Shown: one piece after another, positions 44,953 to 54,316 of the stretch
Position numbering within the stretch: the stretch's first letter is position 1
Layout of the letters: every line of letters begins with the position of its first letter
Source: Frondihabitans australicus
Lineage (GTDB): Bacteria > Actinomycetota > Actinomycetes > Actinomycetales > Microbacteriaceae
Direction: 5' to 3'
DNA length: 64,000 nt
Assembly (NCBI RefSeq): GCF_003634555.1
Contig: NZ_RBKS01000001.1
Coordinates: 2,108,001-2,172,000 of the forward strand
Translations under genes and position numbers: made by a program
Notes under the pieces: model-generated
Databases searched by the model: none
What the model saw: the letters and a program-made list of their open reading frames with translations, nothing else
What the model was told of the DNA's origin: nothing

Positions 44953-47846
44953 GCGAAGGCTTCCACGGGCGGGCAGGCGCAGAAGAGGTTGCGGTCGCCG
45001 TAGGCCTGGTCGATGCGCCGCACGGGCGGCCAGTACTTCGACCGCACGAGCGAGCGAACCGGGTAGACGGCCTCCTCGCGCGTGTACGCGGCCGTCCACT
45101 CCCCCGCGATGACGCTCTCCGCCGTGTGCGGCGCCCCGCGCAGCGGCGACTCGTCGGCCGCCCACTCGCCCGCGCCGACGCGGTCGGCCTCGGCGCGGAT
45201 GGCGATCATCGCCTCGACGAAGCGGTCGAGCTCGGCGAGGTCCTCGCTCTCGGTCGGCTCGACCATGAGCGTGCCGGCGACCGGGAACGACATCGTCGGG
45301 GCGTGGAAGCCGTAGTCGATGAGCCGCTTGGCCACGTCGTCGACCGTCACCCCGGTGGCCTCGCGCAGCGGCCGCAGATCGAGGATGCACTCGTGCGCCA
45401 CGAGGCCGCCCTCGCCGGCGTACAGCACCGGGTAGTGCTCGCGCAGGCGCGCCGCGACATAGTTCGCGGCGAGGACGGCGGCCCCGGTGGCGTCCGTGAG
45501 GCCCCTGGTGCCCATCATGCGGACGTAGGCCCACGAGATCGGCAGGATGCTCGGGGACCCGTACGGCGCAGCGCTCACCGGCACTCCGGCGTGAGCGAGT
45601 CGCTCGCCGGCCTCCTGCACCGCCCCGGTGCGACGGTCGGCCTGCTGCGCCAGCGGGTGCCCCGGCAGGAACGGCGCCAGGTGCGCCTTCGCCGCGACAG
45701 GCCCCACACCCGGCCCTCCGCCGCCGTGCGGGATGCAGAAGGTCTTATGGAGGTTCAGGTGCGACACGTCGCCGCCGAACTCCCCGAACCGCGCGTAGCC
45801 GAGCAGGGCGTTGAGGTTCGCGCCGTCGACATAGACCTGACCGCCGGCGTCGTGCACGGCGTCCGTGATGTCGCGGATGTCGTGCTCGTAGACGCCGTGC
45901 GTCGACGGGTACGTGACCATGAGCGCCGCGAGCTCGTCGGCGTGCGAGGCGACCTTCGCCCGCAGGTCGCCGAGGTCGACGTTGCCCTGGGCGTCGCACG
46001 CCACGACGACGACGCGGAGCCCGGCGAGCACCGCACTGGCGGCGTTCGTGCCGTGAGCGCTCTCGGGGATCAGGCACACCGTGCGCGCCTCGTCGCCGCG
46101 CGACAGGTGGTAGCCGCGGATCGCGAGGAGCCCGGCGAGCTCACCCTGGCTGCCGGCGTTGGGCTGCAGCGATACGGTGTCGTAGCCGGTGACCTCGGCG
46201 AGCCAGCCCTCGAGCTGACCGATGAGCTCGAGGTAGCCCTCGACGTCGGCCGCGGGCGCGAACGGGTGGATCCCGGCGAACTCGGGCCAGGTCACGGCGG
46301 CCATCTCGGTGGCGGCGTTGAGCTTCATGGTGCAGGAGCCGAGGGGGATCATGCCGCGATCGAGCGCGTAGTCCTTGTCGGCCAGATGCTTGAGGTAGCG
46401 CATCATGCTGGTCTCGGACCGATGCGTGCGGAACACCGGGTGCGTGAGGAAGTCGCTCGTGCGCTCGAGCCCCGCGGGGATCGGCGACGTCGACCCGGTC
46501 GGCACGGCGAACCCGAGCAGGTCGCCGACCGCCTCGAGGTCCTCCCTGGTGGTGGTCTCGTCGACCGCGACGGAGACCGTGTCGGCGTCGGGCGCGTGCA
46601 GCAGGTAGCCGCGCTCGTGGGCCGCGGCGACGATCTCGTGGGCTCGGCCCGGGACGGCGAGGGCGACGGTGTCGAAGAACACGTCTGCGGCGAGGGCGAG
46701 GCCGGCCGCCTGTGCTCCTGCGGCCAGATCGGTCGCGTGCTGGTGCGTTCGCCTCGCGATGTGGGTGAGCCCCCACGGGCCGTGGTACACGGCGTACATG
46801 GACGCCATGACGGCCAGGAGCACCTGGGCGGTGCAGATGTTCGACGTGGCCTTCTCGCGGCGGATGTGCTGCTCGCGCGTCTGCAGGCTGAGGCGGTAGG
46901 CGGGGTTGCCCACTGCGTCTTGCGAGACGCCGACGAGGCGGCCGGGCAGCTGCCGCTCGAGGCCGGTGCGCACGGCCATGTAGCCGGCGTGCGGGCCGCC
47001 GAAGCCCATGGGCACGCCGAAGCGCTGGCTGGTGCCGACGGCGACGTCGGCTCCGAATTCGCCCGGCGCCGTGAGCAGCGTGAGGGCGAGCAGGTCGGCC
47101 GCGACGACCGCGAGGCCGCCGACCGCGTGAACGGCGTCGACGACGGGCGCAGGATCCCAGACCCGCCCGCTCGCCCCCGGGTACTGCACGAACACGCCGA
47201 AGCTCTCCGGCAGCGAGGCGGGCTCTGCCGCGGCCAGCGAGACCTCGACCAGCTCGATGCCGACCGCCCGGGCGCGCCCCGCGAGCAGAGCCTTGGTCTG
47301 CGGCAGGGCGTCGGCGTCGACGACGAAGCGGTTCGACGCGGACTTCGAGGCGCGGCGGGCGAGGAGCATGCCCTCGACGACCGCCGTCGACTCGTCGAGC
47401 ATCGACGCGTTCGCCGTCGTGAGACCGGTGAGCTCGGAGACCATCGTCTGGAAGTTGATGAGCGCTTCGAGCCGACCCTGCGAGATCTCGGGCTGGTACG
47501 GCGTGTAGGCGGTGTACCAGCTCGGGTTCTCGAGCACGTTCCGCTGGATCACGCTCGGGGTGACCGTGCCGTAGTAGCCGAGGCCGATCATCGAGCGGTT
47601 GACGCGGTTGCGGGAGGCCAGCGTGCGGAGCTCGGCCAGTGCCTCCTGCTCCCCCACGGGCTCGGGCAGCACGCTGCTCGGAAGCGGCAGGGCGGAGATG
47701 GCGTCGGGCACGGCGGCGCGGACGAGGGACTCGACGCTGTCGTGGCCGAGCAGGTCGAGCATCGCCCGCTGCTCGGGCGGCGTCGTGCCGATGTGGCGGT
47801 CGACGAAGCCGTCGGCGGCGACGCCCTGGACGAGAGCCCCGCTCAT
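44949..47846 (-). CDS. gcvP: Glycine dehydrogenase (aminomethyl-transferring), P-protein
   Basis: 965 residues from ATG 47846, which overlaps the gcvH stop as ATGA. Full-length homodimeric P-protein (usual 950-970). Hallmarks: [54 protein letters not shown], and the PLP-lysine loop [18 protein letters not shown] near residue 700. It decarboxylates glycine and passes the aminomethyl group to lipoylated GcvH. Cotranscribed with gcvT and gcvH behind a glycine riboswitch. A longer upstream frame through gcvH is an artefact. Confidence 0.97.
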   Translation of the reverse strand: MSGALVQGVAADGFVDRHIGTTPPEQRAMLDLLGHDSVESLVRAAVPDAISALPLPSSVLPEPVGEQEALAELRTLASRNRVNRSMIGLGYYGTVTPSVIQRNVLENPSWYTAYTPYQPEISQGRLEALINFQTMVSELTGLTTANASMLDESTAVVEGMLLARRASKSASNRFVVDADALPQTKALLAGRARAVGIELVEVSLAAAEPASLPESFGVFVQYPGASGRVWDPAPVVDAVHAVGGLAVVAADLLALTLLTAPGEFGADVAVGTSQRFGVPMGFGGPHAGYMAVRTGLERQLPGRLVGVSQDAVGNPAYRLSLQTREQHIRREKATSNICTAQVLLAVMASMYAVYHGPWGLTHIARRTHQHATDLAAGAQAAGLALAADVFFDTVALAVPGRAHEIVAAAHERGYLLHAPDADTVSVAVDETTTREDLEAVGDLLGFAVPTGSTSPIPAGLERTSDFLTHPVFRTHRSETSMMRYLKHLADKDYALDRGMIPLGSCTMKLNAATEMAAVTWPEFAGIHPFAPAADVEGYLELIGQLEGWLAEVTGYDTVSLQPNAGSQGELAGLLAIRGYHLSRGDEARTVCLIPESAHGTNAASAVLAGLRVVVVACDAQGNVDLGDLRAKVASHADELAALMVTYPSTHGVYEHDIRDITDAVHDAGGQVYVDGANLNALLGYARFGEFGGDVSHLNLHKTFCIPHGGGGPGVGPVAAKAHLAPFLPGHPLAQQADRRTGAVQEAGERLAHAGVPVSAAPYGSPSILPISWAYVRMMGTRGLTDATGAAVLAANYVAARLREHYPVLYAGEGGLVAHECILDLRPLREATGVTVDDVAKRLIDYGFHAPTMSFPVAGTLMVEPTESEDLAELDRFVEAMIAIRAEADRVGAGEWAADESPLRGAPHTAESVIAGEWTAAYTREEAVYPVRSLVRSKYWPPVRRIDQAYGDRNLFCACPPVEAFA

Positions 47847-48217
47847 TCGGCGGTGAGGGCGACGTACTCGTCGCGCGAGAGGAGGGTCGGGAGGTCGCCG
47901 GAGAGCGTGATCTTCACCAGCCAGCCGTCGCCGAACGGCGACGAGTTGACGAGGTCGGGGCTGTCGACGACGGCGTCGTTGATCTCGGAGACGGTGCCGA
48001 GCACGGGGGCGAAGAGCTCGCCGACCGACTTCGTCGACTCGATCTCGCCGACGACGGTGCCCGCCTCGACGGTGCTGCCGACCGCGGGCAGGTCGACGTA
48101 GACGACGTCGCCCAGCTTGTCGGCGGCGTAGTCGGTGATGCCGACGGTGGCGGTGTCGCCGTCGATCAGGAGCCACTCGTGCTCCGCGGTGTACTTCAGG
48201 GTGGTGAGGTCGGTCAC
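47843..48217 (-). CDS. gcvH: Glycine cleavage system H protein
   Basis: 124 residues from GTG 48217. Lipoyl-carrier fold with the modified Lys in [18 protein letters not shown] and the C-terminal [13 protein letters not shown]. It shuttles the aminomethyl group from GcvP to GcvT. The 21-base gap after gcvT and the ATGA overlap with gcvP place it in the middle of the operon. GCGAAAGG upstream is the ribosome-binding site. No lipoate ligase or synthase gene is in the window. Confidence 0.97.
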   Translation of the reverse strand: MTDLTTLKYTAEHEWLLIDGDTATVGITDYAADKLGDVVYVDLPAVGSTVEAGTVVGEIESTKSVGELFAPVLGTVSEINDAVVDSPDLVNSSPFGDGWLVKITLSGDLPTLLSRDEYVALTAE

Positions 48218-48238
48218 GGATATGCCTTTCGCAGGGGC

Positions 48239-49405
48239 CTAGGAGCGCTTGTAGAACGGGAGGGCGACGACGGTCGCCGGGATCACGGTGCCGCGCACGT
48301 CGACGCCGAGCGACGTGCCCGCGTCGGCGACGCCCGGGTCGACGTAGGCCATCGCCACCGGGTGGCCGAGCGTGGGCGACAGGGCGCCGCTCGTGACGAC
48401 GCCGACGACGGCCCCGGCGGAGTCGACGACGTCGTACTCGGCGCGGGCGGCGCGACGGCCCTCGAGGGCGAGGCCGACGAGCACGCGGGCGTCAGGAGCA
48501 GGCGTCACGCCCTCGCGGCCGGCGAACGACGGCTTCGTCATGTCGACCACGCGCCCGAGGCCGGCCTGGACCGGCTTCGTGTCGAGGCCGAGTTCGTGGC
48601 CGTAGAGCGGCATGCCCGCCTCGAGGCGCAGCGTGTCGCGGCTCGCGAGCCCCGCGGGCACGACGCCGCGGGGCGCGCCGGCCTCGGCCAGGGCCTCCCA
48701 GAGCGCAGGAGCCGAGTCGGGCTCGATGTACAGCTCGAAGCCGTCCTCGCCGGTGTACCCGGTGCGCGCGATGAGAAGCGGCACGTCGTCGAAGGTCGCC
48801 CGCAGCACGCGGTAGTAGCGGAGGTCGTCGACCGGCGAGTCGGGAGCGAGGCGGTCGGAGGCGACGAGCTCGTCGAGCACGCCCGCCGACTCGGGGCCCT
48901 GGATCGCGATGAGCGCGGTGTCGTCGCTCTCGTCGTCGACGGTGACGTCGAAGCCGTCGGCGCGGCGCGCGAGCAGGGCGAAGGCGGCCTCGCGATTGGC
49001 GGCGTTCGCCACCACGAGGTAGTCGTGCTCGTCGAGGCGGTAGACCACGAGGTCGTCCACGATCCCGCCGTCCGTCGACAGCAGCAGCGAGTACTTCGCC
49101 CGCCCCACGGCGATGGTCGAGAGGGTGCCGGCCAGGGCGTGGTCGAGGAAGTCGCCCGCCTCGTCGCCCACGACGGCGATCTCGGCCATGTGCGACAGGT
49201 CGAACAGCCCGGCCGCGGTGCGGACGGCGTGGTGCTCCTGCAGGTCGGAGGAGTAGCGGACGGGCATCTGCCAGCCGGCGAAGTCGGTGAAGGAGGCGCC
49301 GGCGGCGACGTGGACCTCGTGGAGGGGGCTGTGCCGCGGCTCCTGCGCCCCCTCCGCCAGCAGCAGCTCGGACGGTTCGCCGGGAGGGGTGGGGGAATCG
49401 GACAT
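48239..49405 (-). CDS. gcvT: Aminomethyltransferase, T protein
   Basis: 388 residues. [20 protein letters not shown] and [20 protein letters not shown] at the N-terminus, then [14 protein letters not shown] and the GCV_T C-terminal domain are as in T-proteins. It releases ammonia and forms 5,10-methylene-tetrahydrofolate from the GcvH-bound intermediate. First gene of the gcvTHP operon; its leader carries a tandem glycine riboswitch, so expression should rise with glycine. CCGGAGC lies eight bases before the ATG. Confidence 0.96.
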   Translation of the reverse strand: MSDSPTPPGEPSELLLAEGAQEPRHSPLHEVHVAAGASFTDFAGWQMPVRYSSDLQEHHAVRTAAGLFDLSHMAEIAVVGDEAGDFLDHALAGTLSTIAVGRAKYSLLLSTDGGIVDDLVVYRLDEHDYLVVANAANREAAFALLARRADGFDVTVDDESDDTALIAIQGPESAGVLDELVASDRLAPDSPVDDLRYYRVLRATFDDVPLLIARTGYTGEDGFELYIEPDSAPALWEALAEAGAPRGVVPAGLASRDTLRLEAGMPLYGHELGLDTKPVQAGLGRVVDMTKPSFAGREGVTPAPDARVLVGLALEGRRAARAEYDVVDSAGAVVGVVTSGALSPTLGHPVAMAYVDPGVADAGTSLGVDVRGTVIPATVVALPFYKRS

Positions 49406-49452
49406 TCGGTTGCTCCGGATGGTCGAGGGCGGGCGGTCGCGGATTCGCGAGC

Positions 49453-49675
49453 GTTCTCCCCCTCTGTCATAGGCCTGAGAGCTTCACCCGGGCCACGAGG
49501 GCCGGGCTTTCACCGTGGGCGAGCCGCCGAGTGCGCGACTGCTTTTCAGAGCGGCCGAGTGGTCGTCGCGGTTCTGTGACCTGAGAGATTGGCGGGGATG
49601 CTTGCTCCTTCGGTGGCCGACCGCGGCGCCCTGGGGCGGTGCGCGGTCGTGCGCTCTCCCGCGACGGGAGGCGGC
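49453..49675 (-). ncRNA. Tandem glycine riboswitch (two gcvT aptamers)
   Basis: Read on the minus strand, the first aptamer (about 49665-49580) has GGGAGAGCGC, CCGAAGGAGCAAGC and AATCTCTCAGG. A short linker leads to a second aptamer (about 49560-49453) with TGAAAAGCAG, CGGTGAAAGCCC, GGTGAAGCTCTCAGG and the closing ACAGAGGGGGAG. These are the conserved core blocks of the gcvT motif in the usual tandem layout. It lies in the leader of gcvT; glycine binding is expected to switch on the cleavage operon. A TAGGCT at 49702-49697 is a suitable -10 for the leader. Confidence 0.93.
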
Positions 49676-49806
49676 CCGATGTTCGATTGTGGCTCGAGCC
49701 TAGCAAGCGACGGCGCCCCGCTCGGCGCGCGCACCGCGGGCACGGTAGATTCGACTTCTTGAACGGCGACCTCCCTCGGACGCCGCGCACGAGAAAGCGC
49801 TCCGCT

Positions 49807-50703
49807 ATGCCCGTCGACTCCCCCGAGCTCGCCTGCGTGGTCCTCGCCCACAGCGATCCCGCGCAGGTGCACCGCCTGATCGAGGCCCTCGACCCGTTCC
49901 CCGTGTTCCTGCACGTCGATGCGAACACGGCCGAGCCCGTGTTCGACGCGATCGTGCGCGACCTGCCCGAGCGGGTCACGATCCTGCGCCGCATCCCCAC
50001 CCCGTGGGCGACCTGGGGCGCCGTCGAGGCCGAGATCGAGGGGTACCGCGCGGCTCTCGGAGTACCCGGCATCACGCACGTGGCGCTCGTCTCGGGCGCC
50101 GACTACCCGATCGCGCCGATCGACGACATCCGCAGGATGCTGCGCGAGCACCCCGGCGACTCGTTCGGGGCGACCTCTCCCCTGCCGTACAGCGAGTGGG
50201 GCCACTCCGGTGGGTTCGACCGCCTGCGCTACCGCCACTGGGCGCGAGGCAAGCGGATGCTGCGCCTGCCGATCCCGCGATCGCTGCCGAAAGGCGTGGA
50301 CTTCGCCGGAGGGGCGACCTCGAAGATCCTCGCCGTCGATCACGCCCGAGCGCTCGTCGCGACCTACGACGCGCGCCCCGACCTCGTCGCGTTCTGGCGC
50401 CGCTCGTGGTCGGCGGACGAGACGTTCGTGAACTCGATCCTGAACACGCCCGCGTTCGTGCCGGGCTGGCGCGACGCGCACGTGAACACGCCGCTGTGGT
50501 GGATCGACTGGGGCGGACCCCGGAAGAAGAGTCCGCCGTGGCTCACGCTCGTCGACCTGCCGCGCCTCGAGACGCGCCACGTCGACGACGCCCAGCTGGT
50601 GCCGTGCACCTTCGCCCGGAAGTTCTCGACGCAGGCGTCGACCGACCTGATGGACGCGCTCGATGCGAAGCTCGGGCTGCGCCCCGGGGCCGCCGCGCGC
50701 TAG
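49807..50703 (+). CDS. GT14-like (core-2/I-branching type) glycosyltransferase
   Basis: 298 residues from ATG 49807. An in-frame TTG at 49759 lies seven bases after a TAGATT -10 box and could be a leaderless alternative start adding 16 residues. N-terminal AHSDPAQVHRLIEALDP, FPVFLHVDANT, TWGAVEAEIEGYRAAL, LVSGADYPIAPIDDIRRML and later SWSADETFVNSIL follow the beta-1,6-N-acetylglucosaminyltransferase pattern (SGxDYPL and DExF motifs). No signal peptide, so cytoplasmic. Acceptor unknown; possibly a cell-wall or exopolysaccharide unit. It is divergent from the gcv operon. Confidence 0.8.
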   Translation: MPVDSPELACVVLAHSDPAQVHRLIEALDPFPVFLHVDANTAEPVFDAIVRDLPERVTILRRIPTPWATWGAVEAEIEGYRAALGVPGITHVALVSGADYPIAPIDDIRRMLREHPGDSFGATSPLPYSEWGHSGGFDRLRYRHWARGKRMLRLPIPRSLPKGVDFAGGATSKILAVDHARALVATYDARPDLVAFWRRSWSADETFVNSILNTPAFVPGWRDAHVNTPLWWIDWGGPRKKSPPWLTLVDLPRLETRHVDDAQLVPCTFARKFSTQASTDLMDALDAKLGLRPGAAAR

Positions 50704-50710
50704 AGAAGAA

Positions 50711-51232
50711 CTAGAAGTTCGGGATCGCGCTCGGGTCGACCTTGGTCGACGCCGGCGGCTGGTCGCTCGAGGACGCGTCGTCCTGGTTGACACCCTGCGC
50801 CGCCGCCATGGCCGCGATCATGCCGCGGACGTCGTTGGCGAGCTGCTGGACGCCCTCGGGCAGCATCTCGAACCCCTCCTCGTTGCCGGGGTTGACGACG
50901 AGTCCGGCCTCGGCCGGGATGGCCTGCACGAACTCGGCGGCGGGCAGCTCGACCGCGTAGCCGGCGACCTCGGCGACCTGCTGCGGCACCCGGTCGATGT
51001 GCGTGAACACGGCGAGCATCTGCGTGCCCTCGCGGTCGAAGAGCACGGGCTGGAGCTCGTTCATGTCGTCTTTCACCTCGGTCGCCGTGGGCACGACGAT
51101 GGTCGAGTTGACGAACTGCGAGATGACCTCCTGCATGTCGGAGGCCCCGGCCTGACCCTGGCGGATCGCCGCCTCGAGGGCGGTGGGCTCGCGGGTCTCG
51201 TCAGACGTGGGGGTGGGCTCTGGGGATGTCAT
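50711..51232 (-). CDS. SseB-family protein
   Basis: 173 residues. The N-domain of the SseB family is recognisable as STIVVPTATEVKDDMNELQP then VLFDREGTQMLAVFTHIDRV and ELPAAEFVQAIPAEAGLVVN. The name comes from a Salmonella enhancer of serine sensitivity; many actinobacteria carry such proteins without a known job. The C-terminus is low-complexity (QDDASSSDQPPASTK). The only -10 visible, CAGTCT six bases before the ATG, is weak. Convergent with the glycosyltransferase gene, eight bases apart. Confidence 0.78.
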   Translation of the reverse strand: MTSPEPTPTSDETREPTALEAAIRQGQAGASDMQEVISQFVNSTIVVPTATEVKDDMNELQPVLFDREGTQMLAVFTHIDRVPQQVAEVAGYAVELPAAEFVQAIPAEAGLVVNPGNEEGFEMLPEGVQQLANDVRGMIAAMAAAQGVNQDDASSSDQPPASTKVDPSAIPNF

Positions 51233-51266
51233 CGCTCCAGACTGCCTGGGAAACCTCCGTGTGCGC

Positions 51267-52454
51267 TCAATCGCGCGTCACCCGGTGCCAGGCGCCGTCC
51301 GCTGCCGAGGCCTCCGCGGCCTCCACGACGCGGGCCGCGGCGAGCGCGTCGGCGACCGACGGCGCGACCTGCTCGCCGGTGACGACCGACTGCAGGAACT
51401 GGTACGCCTCGATGGTCTTGAGGTCGTCGAAGCTCATCGAGATGCCGGCGCCCGGCTGGAAGTGCGAGTAGTCGCCGTCGCCGGGGCCCGCGAGCACGGT
51501 CGTGTAGCCGTGGGTGTCGCCGCCGCGACCGAGGCAGACCTCGAGCTCGTTCATCCTGGCGAAGGTCCACTTCAGAGACCCCTCGGTGCCGAAGACCTCG
51601 ATGGAGTAGTCGCTGCGCGGGCCGACCGCGACGCGGCTGGCCTCGAAGAAGCCGACGGCCTTCGAGTCGCGGAAGCGCACGAGAAGCGAGGCGTAGTCCT
51701 CGTTCTCGACGGCGCGCTTCGGGTCGTCGTCGCTCGCGAGCTGGTGTCCGACGGTGGCGTGCTGAGGCACCGGACGCTCGCCGATGACGGTCTGGGTGAG
51801 CGCGGTGACGCTGTCGGCCTCCCCGACGATCTGCGAGGCGAGGTCGACGCCGTGGCTGAGCAGGTCGCCGAGCACACCTGATCCTGCCCTCGCCGTCTCG
51901 TAGCGCCAGGTGAACGCGCCCAGCGGGTCGGCCGAGTAGTCGGCGAGCAGCGACACCTTCACGTTGGTGATCTCGCCCAGAGCCCCGTCGCGCACGAGAC
52001 GCTTCGCGTGCTGGATCGCAGGAGCCTGCCGATACGTGAACCCGACCCCCGTCACCAGGCCCGCGGCCGCCGCCGCCCCCACGATGTCGGCGGTCTCCTC
52101 GGCGTTCCGGCCGGTCGGCTTCTCGATCCAGAACGGCTTGCCGGCCTCGGCGGCGGCGAGCGCGAACTCGCGGTGGAGGAAGTTCGGGGCGCAGATCGAC
52201 ACGACGTCGACCTCGGGGTCGGCCAGCACGTCGCGGTAGTCGAGGGTGGAGCGCTCGTAGCCGAGGACGTCGACGGCGTAGTCGGCGTTTGCCTGCACGG
52301 CGTCGGCGGCGACGACGAGACGGGGGCGGAAGGTCGCCTCGGGGTAGGCGAAGCGGATCGATTCGTACGCCTTGGAGTGCAGGCGGCCCATCCAGCCGAC
52401 GCTGATGAGTCCTACGCCGAGGGTGCGGTGGGCCGGGTGCGACGATGCAGTCAT
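51267..52454 (-). CDS. Gfo/Idh/MocA family NAD(P)-dependent oxidoreductase
   Basis: 395 residues. ATG 52454 follows a TATCAT -10 (52466-52461) by six bases, excluding the longer frame from 52502. Rossmann N-terminal GVGLISVGWMGRLHSKAYES, VDVVSICAPNFLHREFALAA and the EKP catalytic Lys in KPFWIEKPTGRNAEE. The C-terminal domain has GGSGVLGDLLSHGVDLA-like features (RAGSGVLGDLLSHGVDLASQ). Acts on a sugar, inositol or related polyol; the substrate cannot be told. It stands alone and is divergent from the heme peroxidase gene. Confidence 0.88.
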   Translation of the reverse strand: MTASSHPAHRTLGVGLISVGWMGRLHSKAYESIRFAYPEATFRPRLVVAADAVQANADYAVDVLGYERSTLDYRDVLADPEVDVVSICAPNFLHREFALAAAEAGKPFWIEKPTGRNAEETADIVGAAAAAGLVTGVGFTYRQAPAIQHAKRLVRDGALGEITNVKVSLLADYSADPLGAFTWRYETARAGSGVLGDLLSHGVDLASQIVGEADSVTALTQTVIGERPVPQHATVGHQLASDDDPKRAVENEDYASLLVRFRDSKAVGFFEASRVAVGPRSDYSIEVFGTEGSLKWTFARMNELEVCLGRGGDTHGYTTVLAGPGDGDYSHFQPGAGISMSFDDLKTIEAYQFLQSVVTGEQVAPSVADALAAARVVEAAEASAADGAWHRVTRD

Positions 52455-52536
52455 GCGTAAATGATAGGACAAACGGACATGCAGCGGGTGCGGACTACGC
52501 ACAATCGCTTATCGACGTCGGGTACAGCCGCCTTCT

Positions 52537-52542
52537 AGCGTG
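52537..52542 (+). promoter_or_regulatory. -10 element of the peroxidase-patatin operon
   Basis: TAGCGT fits TANNNT and sits about 38 bases before the ATG, leaving a leader with a good GAAGGAGAG ribosome-binding site. TCGACG lies 18 bases upstream as a poor -35. Confidence 0.4.
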
Positions 52543-52579
52543 TGGCGCGATCACACACCCACGCTCGAAGGAGAGCACC

Positions 52580-54316
52580 ATGACCGCTTCGCACTCCACG
52601 TCGGCCAATCCGGCCGGCGGTCACGGCGGCGGTGTCCGCGGCGACCTCGTCGCACACCGCTCGAGCCAGTTCGAAGGCCGCTACGGCCGCCTGTTCCGCT
52701 CCCTCCCGGCGGCCTCCTGGCCGATGTCCGCGCTCAACGCGCTCGGGCACGCCATGACCGCCGATCCCGAGACGGACCCCGCCGACCCGACGATGCCGGC
52801 GGCCTCGCCCGAGACCGACGCGATCCTCCAGGACGACGAGGAGAACGCCGGGATCCCGGCCGGGTACACCTACTTCGGCCAGTTCATCGATCACGACATC
52901 ACGTTCGATCCTGCCTCCAGCATGATGAAGGCGAACGACCCGGACGCCCTGATCGACTTCCGCACGCCTCGCCTCGACCTCGACAACGTCTACGGGCGGG
53001 GGCCCGACGACCAGCCGTACCTCTACGTCGGCAACAAGCTGCGCCTCGGCCGCCACCTCACCGAGGGCGTGGGCAGCGCCACGCCGGGCCGAGGTCACGC
53101 GGTGAACCTGCGCGACGTGCCGCGGTACGCAGACGTCGACGACCCGACGCTGCCCAAGCGAGCCCTGATCGGCGACAAGCGCAACGACGAGAACGTCATC
53201 GTCTCGCAGCTGCAGTCGTCGATCCTGCAGTTCCACAACCGCCTCGTCGACCTGCACCCGACGTCGACGTTCGCCGAGGTCCAGCAGCTGGTGCGCTGGC
53301 ACTACCAGTGGCTCGTCATCAACGACTTCCTGGTCAGGATCTGCGGGAAGGACCTCGTGGACGAGATCTTCCCGCACCGCCTCGACTCCGTGCCGGCAGC
53401 GGAGAAGCGCCCGACGCTCAGCCTCTACCGCTTCAAGAACGACCCGTTCATGCCGATCGAGTTCTCGGTCGCGGCCTACCGCTTCGGCCACTCCATGGTG
53501 CGGCCGATCTACCGCCTCAACACGGTGCTCGACGGCGGCGACGACCCGCTGCACGCGACCGCGCACGAGAAGGCGATCGGCCTCGCCGGGCGGTTCTTCA
53601 TCTTCGCCGGCGTGCAGATCCGCGGCCTCGACGGGTTCGACGAGTTCCCCTCGCCGTGGGCGATCGACTGGAGCCTGTTCTTCGACATCCCGGGCGTCGC
53701 GCCGGTGGGCGGCAAGCGCCGCGTGCAGCCGGCCTACAAGATCGACACGTCGCTGGTGAACCCGCTCGGCTTCCTGCCCGAGTTCTCGACGCTCCTCAAG
53801 CCGCCGGTGTCGCCGCCGATCACCGTCGAGAAGCTGCAGGCGAAGCCGGTCGACCCGACCAACGACCCGGCGAACCTCGCGATCCGCAACCTGCTGCGCG
53901 GCATGGCCCTGCAGCTGCCGAGCGGCCAGGCCGTCGCCGACGCGCTCGGCATCGACCGGATACCCGACGACCAGCTCACCGTGCAGAAGGCGACCCTCGC
54001 CGACACCGCAGCGAGCCCGCAGAAGCTCGTCGACCTCGATACGTCCTTCGCCGGCAACGCGCCGCTCTGGTACTACGTCCTGGCCGAGGCTCAGGTGGAA
54101 TGGCTGAAGAAGGCGAAGGGGGTCAACGGCAAGGGCGACGCCGAGCCGCTCCACCTCGGGCCCGTGGGCGGCAGGATCGTGGCGGAGACCCTCATCGGCC
54201 TGATCCAGGGCGACAGCGAGTCGTACCTCAACCAGCGGCCGAACTTCGAGCCCGTCGTCGACGGCAAGCGCCTCGACACCGTGGGCGCCCTCCTCCAGTG
54301 GGCGGTGCGCTCATGA
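52580..54316 (+). CDS. Animal-type heme peroxidase (peroxidase-cyclooxygenase superfamily)
   Basis: 578 residues from ATG 52580 with GAAGGAG upstream. The active-site set of this superfamily is complete: Gln101, Asp104, His105 (distal) and Asp106 in FGQFIDHDITFDP; Arg201 and Glu204 in GDKRNDEN; proximal His304 in AYRFGHSMVRP. Asp104 and Glu204 are the positions that bind heme covalently by ester bonds in mammalian peroxidases. The Tyr found three residues before the proximal His in cyclooxygenases is Arg here, so peroxidase chemistry is more likely than fatty-acid dioxygenation. No signal peptide is visible. It overlaps the patatin gene as ATGA. Confidence 0.9.
   Translation: MTASHSTSANPAGGHGGGVRGDLVAHRSSQFEGRYGRLFRSLPAASWPMSALNALGHAMTADPETDPADPTMPAASPETDAILQDDEENAGIPAGYTYFGQFIDHDITFDPASSMMKANDPDALIDFRTPRLDLDNVYGRGPDDQPYLYVGNKLRLGRHLTEGVGSATPGRGHAVNLRDVPRYADVDDPTLPKRALIGDKRNDENVIVSQLQSSILQFHNRLVDLHPTSTFAEVQQLVRWHYQWLVINDFLVRICGKDLVDEIFPHRLDSVPAAEKRPTLSLYRFKNDPFMPIEFSVAAYRFGHSMVRPIYRLNTVLDGGDDPLHATAHEKAIGLAGRFFIFAGVQIRGLDGFDEFPSPWAIDWSLFFDIPGVAPVGGKRRVQPAYKIDTSLVNPLGFLPEFSTLLKPPVSPPITVEKLQAKPVDPTNDPANLAIRNLLRGMALQLPSGQAVADALGIDRIPDDQLTVQKATLADTAASPQKLVDLDTSFAGNAPLWYYVLAEAQVEWLKKAKGVNGKGDAEPLHLGPVGGRIVAETLIGLIQGDSESYLNQRPNFEPVVDGKRLDTVGALLQWAVRS

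Noticed and set aside
44949-48176. One continuous minus-strand frame that would fuse gcvP to sequence within gcvH
   Set aside because: The frame upstream of 47846 is the wrong frame of gcvH; gcvP and gcvH overlap as ATGA, which is normal coupling.
52580-54316. Calling the heme peroxidase a bacterial cyclooxygenase
   Set aside because: The catalytic Tyr expected three residues before the proximal His is Arg, so prostaglandin-type oxygenation is not supported by the sequence.
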